DNA from: Bolinopsis microptera
Lineage: Eukaryota; Ctenophora; Tentaculata; Lobata; Bolinopsidae
Reading direction: 5' to 3'
DNA: 64,000 nucleotides
NCBI RefSeq assembly: GCF_026151205.1
Contig: NC_087076.1
Coordinates: 6,982,902 to 7,046,901 of the forward strand
This document shows, piece by piece, positions 12,501 to 22,932 of the stretch (position 1 is the first letter of the stretch; every line of letters starts with the position of its first letter). A model generated the notes under the pieces. The model had not been told where the DNA came from and searched no databases. It was given only the letters and a program-made list of their open reading frames with translations. Position numbers and translations under genes: made by a program.

Positions 12501-14537
12501 GTCCCAATCATCTGTCCATATTTAAATGGTGTTTCTGGACAGATAGATGGTGTATGATGCCCTCATGCTAATTTCAGCGATCTTCATGCAGGCCTTTTTC
12601 TCTTTAGTGTTTACGATCAGGTGCAGTGGTTCATAAAGGTTTGGAGGATGCAGTTGTAAATGCCTCGAACTGCTACTGTCTGGAGCTTGCAATCTCTTCT
12701 GTCAATTGCTGATATCTCTTCATATTCTTTTCTCTTGATCAGAAAAGTTCTCTTCATTCAGATGCACATTCTTCGCTTTATCTGAATAGATCACTAGATC
12801 TGGTCTCAGTGGTATTACACTAGTTAATGTAATATCTAACAATAAAGTTTATAAGTGCTAAAATTTCGAACTAGCGGACCATATTCGGAGGAGAAATTTG
12901 GGACACTTTTTTGCTTGGAAATACTGATTTAATCGAATTTTAACCACAAAAATGACTCCCAATAATATTCTTATGGAGAGTGTGGATAAATATTAAATAT
13001 TTAAAATAATACAGGTTTGACTATGAAGTTGCGTCAATAATCATGTAAAGAATAATAGATAACCTACAATCTTCGTTTGGTAAACCGATTTGGTATCTTT
13101 CCTCACATGTGTAGCCAAAATTACTCGATATGTAAAAGAACGATAACCTACAATCTTTGTTTTATTAGTGAACTTGAATATCTTGCAACTTTTAAGACCA
13201 CATTAAAATGCTTTGATATAGACTTTACATCATGCCGGATGTACCTTTAAGAACTTATAGAAATCATGTATCTAAAAGAGAATGATGTAGAGGGGGATGA
13301 TTAGTAGTTAGAAATCGGATCGATGTAGCAGAAAAAAGCAAACCCTAGCAAAGAGTGCAAGTGTTTTTATAACCAAATTCAGACAATTGTCTCGCCCATC
13401 GCCTGACATTTTAGGGTTTTTAACCCCTATCACCCATGAACCGGGTGCTTCCGGATTTATACCGAAACCAATAGGCCATATTGGAAGAAAACACCCGATC
13501 TACAACATCAAAGCACATTTCAATAACTTGAGCACAAAACTGGTCAAAAAAAGACCAAAGTTGTTGCCCAATTTGGTATTTTTCCTCACGCATGTAGCCA
13601 AAATGACCGATTTTTGTCAATATCTTAACAAATAAGCATTAAAGGGCTTATATTGCTTTATAAGTTGTATATAAATGTGATGTTTGCGCTCATTTTAAGC
13701 TAAAATTCAAGTCTCTACGATTTTCCTAGTTCAAGTTACCAAAATTCAGTCCCATTTTTGGTTCGCTGAGCCAAAAAGCAGTTTTTTGTCAATATCTATA
13801 AAACAAAGCACTGGAGACCTTATGTTGCTTCATAACTTGTATATAAATATGGCCATTGCGGTAATTTTAAGCTGAAATAGAAGTCTCTATGACCTTCAGG
13901 AGCTGAAATACAAAAATCCCGTATACGCGACTGAGGGTAATTTAGAAAAGTTGCCCTGTAGGGTTATGTCTAGCGACACGAATTGCGTACCTAAACGATT
14001 TTGGTTAAGAATGATCTAACAAACAACCCTGTGTTGTCAGAAATCGTGTACATCGAAGTGCACACTCAACTATTCCCAGCTACTGGAGTATGTGATTATA
14101 TGAACACAGTTAGCACAATTTCATAGAATTAGATGCAAAATTCTCAATTTTCTGGTTGGTAATGATATGATGAACTTTTGATATAAGGCTGTTATTAAAA
14201 CCTGGTATTTTTCAGGAGATGGACTATTTGGACGAATCTGAGAGAGAGCTTGAAGCCTTTAAAAGGTAAGTTTTTAAAAATCTTCTCCGCGCACTTCGTT
14301 TTTTAGAAGAATCAGTGCTCTTTCCTACTTTTGGTACTAGTTAAGATACTTTTTATGGTGCCGAATTCTTCATTACAATAATTCACATCATACACTGCAC
14401 TGCACACAACATATTCTCCACATCCAATAAAACACGTGACCTCCAGGTTTTGCATGGACACACAACCCCTGAAGACCCGACAGAAGATCCAACTCAACTG
14501 GAAAAATATCAACATCAACGCCAAGAAGCCCATCTGA
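533..14537 (+). CDS. FAM193A: FAM193 family protein (17 coding exons, apparently complete)
   Basis: Coding exons: 533-577, 1017-1095, 1239-1312, 1540-1638, 1887-2026, 2148-2322, 2467-2617, 3266-3353, 3747-3923, 4102-4209, 4406-4584, 7198-7386, 7561-8459, 8588-9272, 11164-11195, 14216-14265, 14447-14537. All junctions are GT-AG and the phases join into 1086 codons plus TGA. Human FAM193A is somewhat longer. Seen: N-terminal Cys pairs (CLLC near residue 28, CCEC near 53); a helical core with family-like stretches (EFAQTLLDEYEQ, VELEDEHMAKFGITW, KAFEEEMVRIEQQW); a Cys cluster (CVCDCAAC) in exon 12; CACCYCELVGHP in exon 13; a Lys/Pro-rich low-complexity exon 14 with a KKKKFKKKKKR basic run; and a FAM193-type C-terminus (DDIFLPK, then ESERELEAFKRFC and LNWKNI). 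The molecular function of the family is poorly established; the Cys clusters suggest zinc binding (inference). Introns 14 and 15 carry a lectin gene and a giant palindrome. Alternative: FAM193B-like; one ancestral gene is likely. Confidence 0.9.
2974..3043. repeat. 18-bp tandem repeat in FAM193 intron 7
   Basis: About 3.7 units of TGTGAATATGAGAGGTGG in direct tandem. It is intronic, between exons 7 and 8, and short ORFs across it are artefacts. Confidence 0.85.
4728..7024. mobile_element. 2.3 kb element with ~165-bp terminal inverted repeats (FAM193 intron 11)
   Basis: The stretch at about 4730-4885 is the imperfect reverse complement of about 6855-7022. Matching blocks include CTAACTCACAT / ATGTGAGTTAG at the tips, GTCGTCAACGTCAA / TTGACGTTGACGAC, and TACTTTTTACAGTAT / ATACTGTAAAAAGTA. 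The interior holds diverged repeats of a unit containing 'ggaataaacacat...tgcgtcc' (near 5272, 5431, 6070) and 'gatcctattggct' (near 5527, 5907, 6181). No transposase ORF is seen, so it is non-autonomous. I found no clean target-site duplication, so the superfamily is unassigned and the tips are approximate. Confidence 0.65.
9671..10060 (-). CDS. Secreted SUEL-type (galactose/rhamnose-binding) lectin-like protein, nested antisense
   Basis: A 129-codon ORF on the minus strand inside FAM193 intron 14. It begins with a hydrophobic signal peptide (about residues 1-23, VSLSAVIILITISS), then one SUEL/Gal_Lectin domain (about 24-102). Family hallmarks: ITCETGFITIESASYGE, the second-half cysteines (SGACDDQKTCEI) and FGDPCRGVGKYLTVTYTC. 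The family folds into a small beta/alpha domain that binds rhamnose or galactose outside the cell. The sugar-contacting YGR motif reads YGE here, while DPC and KYL are kept, so specificity may differ. Only six Cys lie in the domain instead of the usual eight. A good splice donor (GTGAGT, minus strand at 9750-9745) follows the last Cys, so the ORF tail may be intronic and the protein may continue in an unseen exon. Confidence 0.75.
   Translation of the reverse strand: MDMSTVSLSAVIILITISSTSITTPKVRENQTLKITCETGFITIESASYGEPTRSCHATGSLGIVSGACDDQKTCEINANNEVFGDPCRGVGKYLTVTYTCSFSELKSLHQILTILKCLTINHSNVGYL
10060..11163. other. Remainder of FAM193 intron 14, no recognised gene
   Basis: Overlapping short ORFs at 10403-10784 (both strands) have no family signature. 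They contain an imperfect internal duplication (ctaattgagataag... near 10487 and 10520). The GC-richer patch 10790-11030 looks like transposon debris, but I cannot assign it. Confidence 0.3.
11235..14089. mobile_element. Giant inverted-repeat (foldback) element in FAM193 intron 15
   Basis: Arms at about 11235-12190 and 13133-14089 (about 955 bp each) are near-perfect reverse complements, separated by about 940 bp. The outer tips match as ACTCTAGTAGC...GGGAATAG and its complement. The sequence TATGT at 11230-11234 recurs at 14089-14093, so a 4-5 bp target-site duplication is plausible. The ORFs in the arms (11704-12009 and its mirror 13420-13620) are the same arm sequence read twice and show no transposase motif. 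The loop has no coding signal. The element begins 40 bp after the 32-nt exon 15. A transcript of this intron would form a roughly 950-bp duplex. Fits a foldback or non-autonomous DNA transposon; class unassigned. Confidence 0.85.
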
Positions 14538-15397
14538 GCTTGTTCGCCTACAAGTACAATGACTGAACCAACCGTAGAAATTGTAACAGATGAAATTGGT
14601 GCCAGACTGTTAATTAATGAGCGTTTTAATTTAAAACTCTGTGCATTTAAAATTTAGATATTGATTGTAGTAGATCTGTCAATCAGCTCTACTTCGAGTT
14701 CTACATTCTAAATTTAATATAAATTTTGTATATTTTCTAGTTTTTAGAATTTTATCAAATCGGTTAAACCTATTTGTTATAAAGGGTGTATCAATTCTGT
14801 CTCAATTACTGGGGGAAGGGCCTACAAATTCCTTAAAGAGAGAAGCGAGTCCAGTAAACTTGGTAAAATAAAACAGCTCTCAGCTCTGTAAATGGTAAAC
14901 TGTAAACAAAGAGATGTTGCGCACGCACTGGTGATCCTTGATCAACTTGCTACACGTCGCGTATCCCTTTAGAGGGGTATATGATATCATTAGCAGCGCG
15001 TGTTCCGTAAGAGGTCTAACCTTATCTAGCTTTACAGAGAGAGCGGTTACCCAGCTCCCTTGCTCGCTTCTGCGTGCTATTAGTCTAACTCACTCTACAC
15101 TATAAGCCGAAGCGTGATATATTAATAAGCAGGACCGCTCTTTTGTTATATATAATAAACGTAGGATCTGTGTTATGATAATTGAAATTCGTGGTGTACG
15201 TAGTATAGGCGCCTCCGTGCTCCAAGATCAACCTCTCATTGCATTAACATAATAGCTTGAGTTTAAACGCTGATTCCGAATCACCCTCCATGACGTAGAG
15301 GGACTTTGTTTCGCTGGTTTTATTATAATTAGAAACTTGACCATGGTTCTAGCCCTGTTATATAACGGACTAGCTCTGCGCGCGCTACTAATTTACC

Positions 15398-15465
15398 TCT
15401 TGCCTCGGGCTAATAGTTCGAGAAGAAAGCGGCGCGCGCTACTTCGAAGAAATTTAGACGAGTAA
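15398..15465 (+). repeat. GC-rich repeat, copy 1 (inverted copy near 27805-27870)
   Basis: The core TTCGAGAAGAAAGCGGCGCG followed by CTACTTCGAAGAAATTT recurs as the reverse complement near 27805-27870, where it reads AAATTTCTTTGAAGTAGCGC then CGCCGCTTTCTTCTCGAA. It is shared mobile DNA of unknown class, rich in GCGC palindromes. Confidence 0.6.
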
Positions 15466-15542
15466 CATCCGTCAACGCTCAGCCTATCTGCTATCATTGC
15501 GCCGAATTTATATTTCATTTATGAACAATATAGCAATTGTTG

Positions 15543-15748
15543 TTGTATCGCGATGCGTTACTGTGCCGCGCCGCGCACTCAATGAGGTTTCTCACAGATC
15601 GGCAAGATGCACTACTGTGCCGCAAGATGAATTGACATCGTCAATTAAAGCTTGTTGATTCACGATGTCAATGCTTCGCATAGCTCGCCGATCTGCATAT
15701 GTGGTTGCGAGAAAATGCGCGGCGCGACCCAGTAGTGCATCGCGCTAC
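15543..15748. mobile_element. Inverted-repeat MITE with TGTAGCGCGATGC ends
   Basis: The left end TGTATCGCGATGCGTTACTG and the reverse complement of the right end TGTAGCGCGATGCACTACTG match, then stay similar inward through CGCGCCGCGCA. The interior contains the TTGATTCACGATGTCAAT module seen again at 16051, 28187 and 28797. No ORF. It belongs to the small TTG/TGT-ended family clustered at 27.5-29.1 kb. Confidence 0.65.
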
Positions 15749-16050
15749 AAAATCGTTGTGAACACAAACAAGAATTTGTGCGGCCCGTTGAAGCGGCAAA
15801 GTCAAAAGTCTTCCAACATCAGGGCCTTTTCACATTAATTTAAAAACTAATTGCATGAGATGAGCGATTTAGCGAAAGAAAAATAAAAGATTAAAATATA
15901 AATTTAGAGCCAGTTAATTTAATTGTCATTTGGTTACTTTTACTATTGACGGATGTTTTTTATTTTATTTGAAAGTTCAATTAATTAACATAAATATAAA
16001 TCAAGCGTTACATTTCAGCCATGCCACATGCAAAATTACAATGCCATATT

Positions 16051-16134
16051 TAGTTGATTCACGATGTCAATCCTTCGCAGATCGGTGAGGCACAGTGGTG
16101 CATCTCGCCGATCTACCGAAGGATTGATGCATAA
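16051..16134. mobile_element. 84-bp hairpin element, TTGATTCACG module (short form)
   Basis: It begins TTGATTCACGATGTCAATCC and ends GGATTGATGCATAACAA. The inner CAATCCTTCG pairs with CGAAGGATTG and GATCGG with CCGATC, so the unit folds on itself. The same left module forms the first half of the elements at 28187-28310 and 28797-29053. No clear target duplication. Confidence 0.55.
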
Positions 16135-18064
16135 CAACAAGACACGCGCTAAAGACGCGCATTTTCTGAGTGATATTAACGATAGCTTTAAATTCACTGA
16201 TGTCATTATTATTCAGCGTGTCCGGTAATAGTTTAAAAATCAGAAGGAGAAAACACATGTATAAATTACTAAAAAAGGAGTATTACTTTACAGGATTGAA
16301 TTTAAATATAGTCATAATAGATAAGAGAGGAATTTGTTTCCCTTTGAATCAATCGAACTAGATGAATTGTTGTAAATACTGAGATCAAACTATCAATCTA
16401 CAGGCTATCGTCAAACATGTTGAAAGGCGTCATCTTCAGTGACATAATAGATAAGAGTTTATTAACTATCATGCCAACTTTAGAGACGGTAACCACATTA
16501 AACTAAAGTTTTCCCAATCAAAATAAAGGGTTTATGCAAAATAAAAGGTCTATGCACTAGACTGAGAGACAATTAACCTTATGCAATGCAGGTTAGTATA
16601 ACTATAATATCGGACTGAGTTGAAATTTCTGAGAGCATGATACCCCAAAATAAATATATGCCTGTGTCTGGCAATACCGTTCAGATGGCTTCCGAACTTG
16701 TGCGGATAAGATAATATAACAAATACAAATAAACTATATAATAACAATCTGAAAATTAATGTATCAGTACAGATCTTATACTCGAAATCAGGCACTTTCA
16801 AAACATTTCTCTTAAATTATCTTTCTTAACACCGTTCAATTGTAACTTTAAATTAAAATATTATGATGATCCGGACGATGATAAATATTAAATGGTAATC
16901 GATCATCGGCAGATGGATAATCGTTAATTATAGGTGTGCATAATTATTATTACAACTGATTATATTTATGGATTTCGGCCTGTCGATGCTGGAAGCTGAT
17001 CAGCTAATCGTTAATCGTTACCATGTGACAAGAATAGTATGATGAACCTCCCAATCAGTATCTATGTATCAAAAGAAAATATTGATATAATTCAAATCGT
17101 CGGGAGCCCTTTTGAAACATCTCGAAGTTAGAGTGCAGAGTGCATGATTACTGATTATCAGCACGATTGGGTGAAACAAAGACGAAACCGTGTGTTGATT
17201 AGAATTAAAAGAGGAAGATATGTAGTGATAAATTGTGCACTCTTGCATTTAAGTTTTAATTGTTAGACTTGTTCGATGTAGGGCCTTTAATTTAACCTAA
17301 TACTAATGCAGTTACTTAATACTTGGTAAGTCTAGGGAAAACAGGTGCTAGTTGTCGGAAATGAAATGGAGTCTGTTCCTGATCGAAGTTACATGATGCT
17401 GATAGATTTGATGCAGCTCAGCACTCAGCAGCCACTGTCTTCAAATAGAGTGTTCCAGTTCTGCAGTCTCAAATTTTTTCGCCCAGCTTTTCTTTTCATC
17501 GTGGTTATAGAAGACAGACCTGAAGAAATACTAGTATAATGATAATTATATAGGTAACATGTCCAGAATGAGTAAAATTGTATTATCGGCAAATTTACTT
17601 ATGTGAAAACTCCCAACAGGGTGGCGCTGGCCCAGAAGTAACTGCACACAAGCAACCCTTTAATGATCACGCACGTAATTTGTGTGAAAATATGTAACTC
17701 ATTTAACGAAGTCAGTGAAAAGAACCTACTTTATTTACCAATGGCGATTTTTTGCTTGTGATGAAGTAGTCCTCGCAAATGTGAGATATGTATGTAGTTT
17801 GTTTTTAAAAGTAGGATTGTAGTCATAGTGGAAACTTTTCCCGTGCCATCTCTGCTGCTGAGTCATCCCAAGACTCTCCTAACCCGTTGAAGGAGGACCA
17901 ACTCCATGTCTCAGAGTATGGTTTGAAAAAACTTTGTTTGAATATTAAACTTGGCCTATACCGTGCCTTTGGTATGAGATCCCCTAGAAAGCAGCCCCCT
18001 ACAGAGCGTTAGATTAACCCTAAAATTCAAGAAAAAACAAGTATCACGAGATCAAGTCGCTGTG

Positions 18065-21000
18065 ATGTCCTGGAACATCCAGGACAGCACAGGAGACGGG
18101 TCTAACAAATTTGAAAATAGCGAATTTTTGTCAATCCTCAAACAAGCTAACATTCTTTGTCTCCAAGAAACAAAGAAGCAAGTTAAGATTGAAGGATACC
18201 TCTCTTTTAATAGCAACCGCAAAAATTCACGCTCAGGAGGGGTCTGCATTCTTGCTGAAAATGGCCTAAGAAAAGGTGTCTCTAGTGTGCTTTGTAATGA
18301 ATCTGATGACATTATTGTTGCTAAACTGGACAAGAACTTTTTTAAACTTGATTTTGACCTATTTTTGGTATGTTATTATATTAGCCCTGCATACTCGTCC
18401 TATGTCAAGAAGAATCCAGATTATACTGCTAATACCTTCTCTGCTCTTGACTCTATCTGTATCAGACTACGTCAAAAGGGAGAAGTTATTATGTGTGGCG
18501 ATGCAAATGCAAGAACTGGAAAACTCCCAGACTATATCCTTTCCTGTAATGCACCTGCCATCCATGACATCTATAACGACATTGGACTCGAGCACGACAT
18601 AGAAGAACCAAGAAATAATTCTGACCTTACAATATCTGAACCCCACTGCCAACACTTTCTTGACATGGTTATCAATAACCAACTCAAAATTCTTAATGGT
18701 CGTACCCTTGGGGACACCACTGGAAAAATGACCTGTCACAAATACAATGGAAGCAGTGTGGTTGACTATTTTGTAATCACCTCATGGGCAAGAGATCATG
18801 TAAACTCTCTCCAAGTAAAAGAGTTTACATCATACTCTGATCATTGTCCATTAGTCTTGAAACTCACTACATTTGAACCATTTGTCGCAAACTTCCAGCT
18901 CCCAGACTTTTCTAACTTTCCTTGTGGCTATAAGTGGGATAGCAACACCTCCCATTCACTATTTAAAAAAGCCCTTACCTCGCCCGAAATTATCAACAAT
19001 CTGGAAAGCATTGTGACAAATGAATTTAGCAGTACTCTGGAGGGCAATCACGAACTGAACGATGCAGTCATAAAATGTCTCCACAGTGCTGCTGATATAG
19101 CCTTAAAAGTGAAAAAGCCTCCCAAAAATTCTGCCCGTAAGAAATGGTTCGACCCACAAGTCAACTCCTCACGGCGGAACCTAAATAGGCTAGCAAACCG
19201 GCTTGGTAGTAAGCACTGTAACTGTATCCTCAGACGAGAATACTTTAAGCAACGCAACAAGCATAGCAATTTTGTAAACAGTAAGAAAGTAGCTTTCCTT
19301 AAGAAGTTAAATGAAGCTATAGAAGAAGGTCACATACTCGACTGGAAAAAATTTAAACGGCTTAAACAAGAACATGACACTAGCCCCTTACTTGACAAAT
19401 TTGATTTAGCTAGCTTCCATGACTTCTTTGCATCCCTTTATAAAAAACCAGACCAGGAGCCAGATCTCACTCACCACAATCACAAACATTACCCTGAACC
19501 ACCAGATCTGGATATCCTAAATAAGCTCATGTCAGAATCTGAAGTGACCTCTGCCATCAAAAATCTCAAAAAAGGTAAAAGTTGCTCAAACGACTTGATA
19601 TCCAACGAGATGCTTCAGAGCGTAACTCCGCTTTGTCTCAAAGCCATCCTCAAAAACTTCAACCACTCACTGGTCTCTGGTTACTATCCATGGCACACCA
19701 GCATCATTACTCCTATTTACAAGTCTGGCAACCCTTTCAGCCCGGACAACTACAGAGCAATAGCTGTTGGTAGCTGTATGGGTAAACTATTTTCTAGCAT
19801 CTTACTTGAGCGTCTCCTGCACTTCAAAAAGCTCTACTGCCCTGACCCAAAAGAACAACTAGGGTTCTCTAAGGGTGCTCAAACAAATGACCACGTTTTT
19901 ACCCTTAAGACAGTCATTGACAAATATACCAAGGTTAAGAAAGCTCGCCTCTATGCATGCTTTGTTGATCTAAGAAAGGCCTTTGACACTGTATGTAGGG
20001 ACCTCCTTCTGCACAAAATCACATGCCTTGGAATAACTGGAAACTTCTTCAATTGCCTAAGTGATATGTATAGAAACTCAATAGCTCATATAAAAATCTC
20101 CAAACTCTTGTCCCCTAATATTGACATTGGAAAAGGAACAGAGCAGGGACACCCCCTATCACCGGACCTTTTTAAAATCTATATCAACGACTTGTCATCT
20201 CTCCTGAAATCTGTTGGTGATTATCCTATTCTAGCTGACGTCCTAATATCACATCTGCTCTGGGCTGACGATCTTGTCCTACTTGCCCTAAGTCCCAAGG
20301 CCTTGCAAGACAATATAAACATCCTATTCGACTTCTGTAACTCTATGGGCCTTGAAGTAAACATTAAAAAAACCAAGATTCTCATATTCTGCCCTCCTAA
20401 AAGAAAACAATCCTATGAAACATTCATTTTGGGAGGCCAGCCCATCCAACACACCGAAAAATACTGCTATCTTGGCATTATATTCCACAGAAATGGATCT
20501 TTTACAGCAGCAAATACTGAACTGAGGGCCAAGGCTCTCCGTGCTCTCTATGGCCTCAAAGGCAATATCGTCAAAGATGCCCTCTCTCACCATTCCCTAA
20601 ACATTCTATTTGACTCTCTAATAAAACCGATACTGCTCTATGGCTGCCAAATCTTATGTCCTCACTCAAAAACCATGAGATACCTCTCCAAAACAGATAG
20701 CAAAGCCAACCCCCAGCATACTCTCAGGTACATCTCACAAGACCATTATGAAAGATTCCACCTTAAGTTTATCAAGTGGTCCTTGTCTGTCCATTCAAAA
20801 GCATCAAATATAGGCTGCTGGGGCGAAAGTGGGCGCCACCCCCTCTTCTTTGAAGCCTGCAAACTTGCAATAGATTTCTATAGTCGTCTTGAAAGCACTG
20901 AAAATGAACTTCTCTCCGCTGCATTTCACGAGCAGATTATGCTGGGCCTTCCTTGGTACACCAACATCTCTAATCTTCTCACCAAATATAACTTCCCCCA

Positions 21001-21550
21001 CTCATCCTCTTCAAAATCCAAGCTCTCTACCCAAATCAGTCACATGAGGGAAGAATTTGTGGATACCTGGAAATCTGCCAAGGCATCCTCACCTAAATTA
21101 GAATTCTACAATCAAATTAAACATGATTTTGAACCAGAAACATACTTAGGAGTGGTTAAGATCCCCGATGCTCGGAAAAGCTTAACAAGGTTTCGTATTA
21201 GCTGCCACAATCTTTACATTGAGAGGGGCCGTTACGAAACCCCCCTAGTACCAAGAGAACATCGATGGTGCACTTTTTGCTTTCTCAGCAAGGGGCTTAA
21301 GCCTATTGAGGACGAAATTCATGTTCTAACTGACTGTTTACTCTACTCCTCAGTTAGAGAAAAATTTAACTTCCATCCCAAAAATATTACTGACCTAGCC
21401 GGTTTGCTATCCGATAAAACACTAGACCCTACAAAATTTAATGCCACAGCAAGAGCAATCCATTCAATTCTCTCTGTGAACGAACATTTTACAGCCTACT
21501 ATAAGAGCCCAGATTTCCACTCAAATACTGGCCAATGCATAATGCTATAG
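18065..21550 (+). CDS. Non-LTR retrotransposon polyprotein: APE endonuclease + reverse transcriptase (intact ORF)
   Basis: A single 1161-residue ORF with ATG at 18065. The N-terminus is an AP-like endonuclease: SWNIQ, the catalytic-Glu motif LCLQETK, RSGGVCIL, GDANARTG and the terminal SDHCPLVLKL. The reverse transcriptase follows with YRAIAVGSCMGKLFSS, GFSKGAQTNDHVF, the catalytic FVDLRKAFD (about residue 634), GTEQGHPLSPDLF and LLWADDLVLLA (WADD at about 733-736; most LINE families have YADD or FADD). The C-terminus has a Cys/His patch (WCTFCFLSKG...HVLTDC). The protein nicks target DNA and copies its RNA into the break. No stop or frameshift interrupts it, so the copy is young. No ORF1 is obvious upstream. 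The 3' tail carries (TATCCTTG)n. Clade is probably CR1/L2-like, not certain. Confidence 0.93.
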   Translation: MSWNIQDSTGDGSNKFENSEFLSILKQANILCLQETKKQVKIEGYLSFNSNRKNSRSGGVCILAENGLRKGVSSVLCNESDDIIVAKLDKNFFKLDFDLFLVCYYISPAYSSYVKKNPDYTANTFSALDSICIRLRQKGEVIMCGDANARTGKLPDYILSCNAPAIHDIYNDIGLEHDIEEPRNNSDLTISEPHCQHFLDMVINNQLKILNGRTLGDTTGKMTCHKYNGSSVVDYFVITSWARDHVNSLQVKEFTSYSDHCPLVLKLTTFEPFVANFQLPDFSNFPCGYKWDSNTSHSLFKKALTSPEIINNLESIVTNEFSSTLEGNHELNDAVIKCLHSAADIALKVKKPPKNSARKKWFDPQVNSSRRNLNRLANRLGSKHCNCILRREYFKQRNKHSNFVNSKKVAFLKKLNEAIEEGHILDWKKFKRLKQEHDTSPLLDKFDLASFHDFFASLYKKPDQEPDLTHHNHKHYPEPPDLDILNKLMSESEVTSAIKNLKKGKSCSNDLISNEMLQSVTPLCLKAILKNFNHSLVSGYYPWHTSIITPIYKSGNPFSPDNYRAIAVGSCMGKLFSSILLERLLHFKKLYCPDPKEQLGFSKGAQTNDHVFTLKTVIDKYTKVKKARLYACFVDLRKAFDTVCRDLLLHKITCLGITGNFFNCLSDMYRNSIAHIKISKLLSPNIDIGKGTEQGHPLSPDLFKIYINDLSSLLKSVGDYPILADVLISHLLWADDLVLLALSPKALQDNINILFDFCNSMGLEVNIKKTKILIFCPPKRKQSYETFILGGQPIQHTEKYCYLGIIFHRNGSFTAANTELRAKALRALYGLKGNIVKDALSHHSLNILFDSLIKPILLYGCQILCPHSKTMRYLSKTDSKANPQHTLRYISQDHYERFHLKFIKWSLSVHSKASNIGCWGESGRHPLFFEACKLAIDFYSRLESTENELLSAAFHEQIMLGLPWYTNISNLLTKYNFPHSSSSKSKLSTQISHMREEFVDTWKSAKASSPKLEFYNQIKHDFEPETYLGVVKIPDARKSLTRFRISCHNLYIERGRYETPLVPREHRWCTFCFLSKGLKPIEDEIHVLTDCLLYSSVREKFNFHPKNITDLAGLLSDKTLDPTKFNATARAIHSILSVNEHFTAYYKSPDFHSNTGQCIML

Positions 21551-21714
21551 GACCTCAAAAATAGTATTATAAAACATTTCTATTTTATCCCTACACATTT
21601 GTAAATAACTAGAATTGTGTAACCTTAAATTATTTCAGAATTATAACTATTGTGAATTCAATAAAATAATTATCACTTTTGTATCCTTGTATCCTTGTAT
21701 CCTTGTATCCTAGT
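21551..21714 (+). repeat. LINE 3' UTR ending in a TATCCTTG tandem tail
   Basis: Short AT-rich 3' UTR after the stop, ending in about four 8-bp units of TATCCTTG (21679-21713). Short 3' terminal tandem repeats in place of poly(A) are known for CR1/L2-type LINEs. This marks the likely 3' end of the element. Confidence 0.7.
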
Positions 21715-22520
21715 CGATGTATAGCGACGGTAGTTTACCAGCAGCTCCCTGTACAAATAGAAATGTGGTTTTTATATAATATTACTAGTTAAATTATTGA
21801 GTACAATGCAGGAATAAAAAAATGTGTCTTAAATGTTTTATATTAAATGTGTTATAATTATATTAACCACCTTATATTCGTATAATATGTACTCATAAAC
21901 AATAATAGTCCCAATTGTTTTTAATTGCCTATAATTTAAACCTTCTTATTAAATAATTTAGATGACTGTGTCTGATCTAAAATTGCACGAGAAATAGATA
22001 AAATTAGGTCTCAGACAGAACTCGACCGGGATACCGGCGCAGCCGGAATACCGGCTGGTATTTGGCGATTTTGTACCGGTATACTGGTACCGGCCGGGAT
22101 TTTGGTTTTAGCCGGGATTTTTCCAAAATAAATTCAGTTTTTCTCAACGTTAATTTGAGTCCAAAATTAACAAATCTGTGAACATTTTCCTAAAACATTT
22201 TGATGAAATCATTGAACAATGGAGACTGGAGTCAATCTATATTTAACATAATCATGGGTGTACGAATTATGGACTTCTTCATAAGTCTTTCTGACTTATG
22301 ACTTAATTATTGTGACTAAGTGTCACGGCTCACGGTCTTGTGTTACCGAGGGACAAGTAAAACAGAGTTCTCCGGGTAAAGACAGCATTAATAAATGCTA
22401 TTCAGTATTCATCCTATTCAATTATTCAGGTAAGGTGATGTAAACTGTAAAGTGATAAGCTCCAACGTCAAACACCATGTTCAATTAAATAAGTTTAAGT
22501 AACCAATACCAGATCACAGG
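21715..22520. other. AT-rich spacer with a GGTACCGG-type repeat patch
   Basis: Nothing coding. 22025-22125 is rich in ATACCGG and CCGGTA palindromes (gaccgggataccggcgcagccgg...), a repeat style related to the ACCGGG arrays 2 kb downstream. It is probably part of another transposon end. Confidence 0.4.
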
Positions 22521-22542
22521 ATTTTTATAGTTACGGAGACTG

Positions 22543-22932
22543 TTGGAAACGATGCAAACCAGGATCGGACTCCTATCAGAAATAGTCGACCACGGTCCAG
22601 CCTCCCTCAAACTCAAATGCCCTACCACTACCCCAGACCACATCCACCTCTTCAGCCAGGAACAGCGCTCCCACTATACCACTACCAGCAGTTCCTACCG
22701 CCTCAGAGGATACACTGCACGTGCCCGTTATTCCTCATGCCTCGTCTTAAATGTCCAGTCCATGAATCCTAGTGCATCAAGTGCGAGTAGATGGGAAGTG
22801 CCAAAAATCTCAGCTCTTATTCAGGAGAAATCCAAAAACCACTCGTTACCGTTTATTGCACTTACGGAAACGTGGCTCAAGTCCTACATGTCAGACAAAT
22901 ACAAAATGTGCATCACCTCTTTCTCCTGCTGA
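22543..22932 (+). pseudogene. Truncated LINE: N-terminal APE endonuclease fragment
   Basis: The 129-codon reading frame carries VLNVQSMNP...KISALIQEKS and LPFIALTETWL, the first conserved blocks of a LINE APE endonuclease (the ETW Glu is catalytic). It ends in a stop after SDKYKMCITSF, and the rest of the endonuclease and the RT are absent. It differs from the intact element at 18065 (LTETWL against LQETKK), so it is a different family. It is a dead fragment. Confidence 0.7.

Larger units (their letters stand above)
14538..18064. other. Intergenic region after FAM193; MITE debris
   Basis: An AATAAA at 14867-14872 is a candidate FAM193 polyadenylation signal. A GC-rich stretch (15340-15470) and short hairpin elements (15543-15748, 16051-16134) are listed separately. 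The rest (16135-17800) is AT-rich with only shadow-length ORFs. 17840-18012 is open for about 55 codons (ISAAESSQDSPN...) just upstream of the LINE ORF, in a different frame, and could be the end of its 5' region. Confidence 0.4.
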
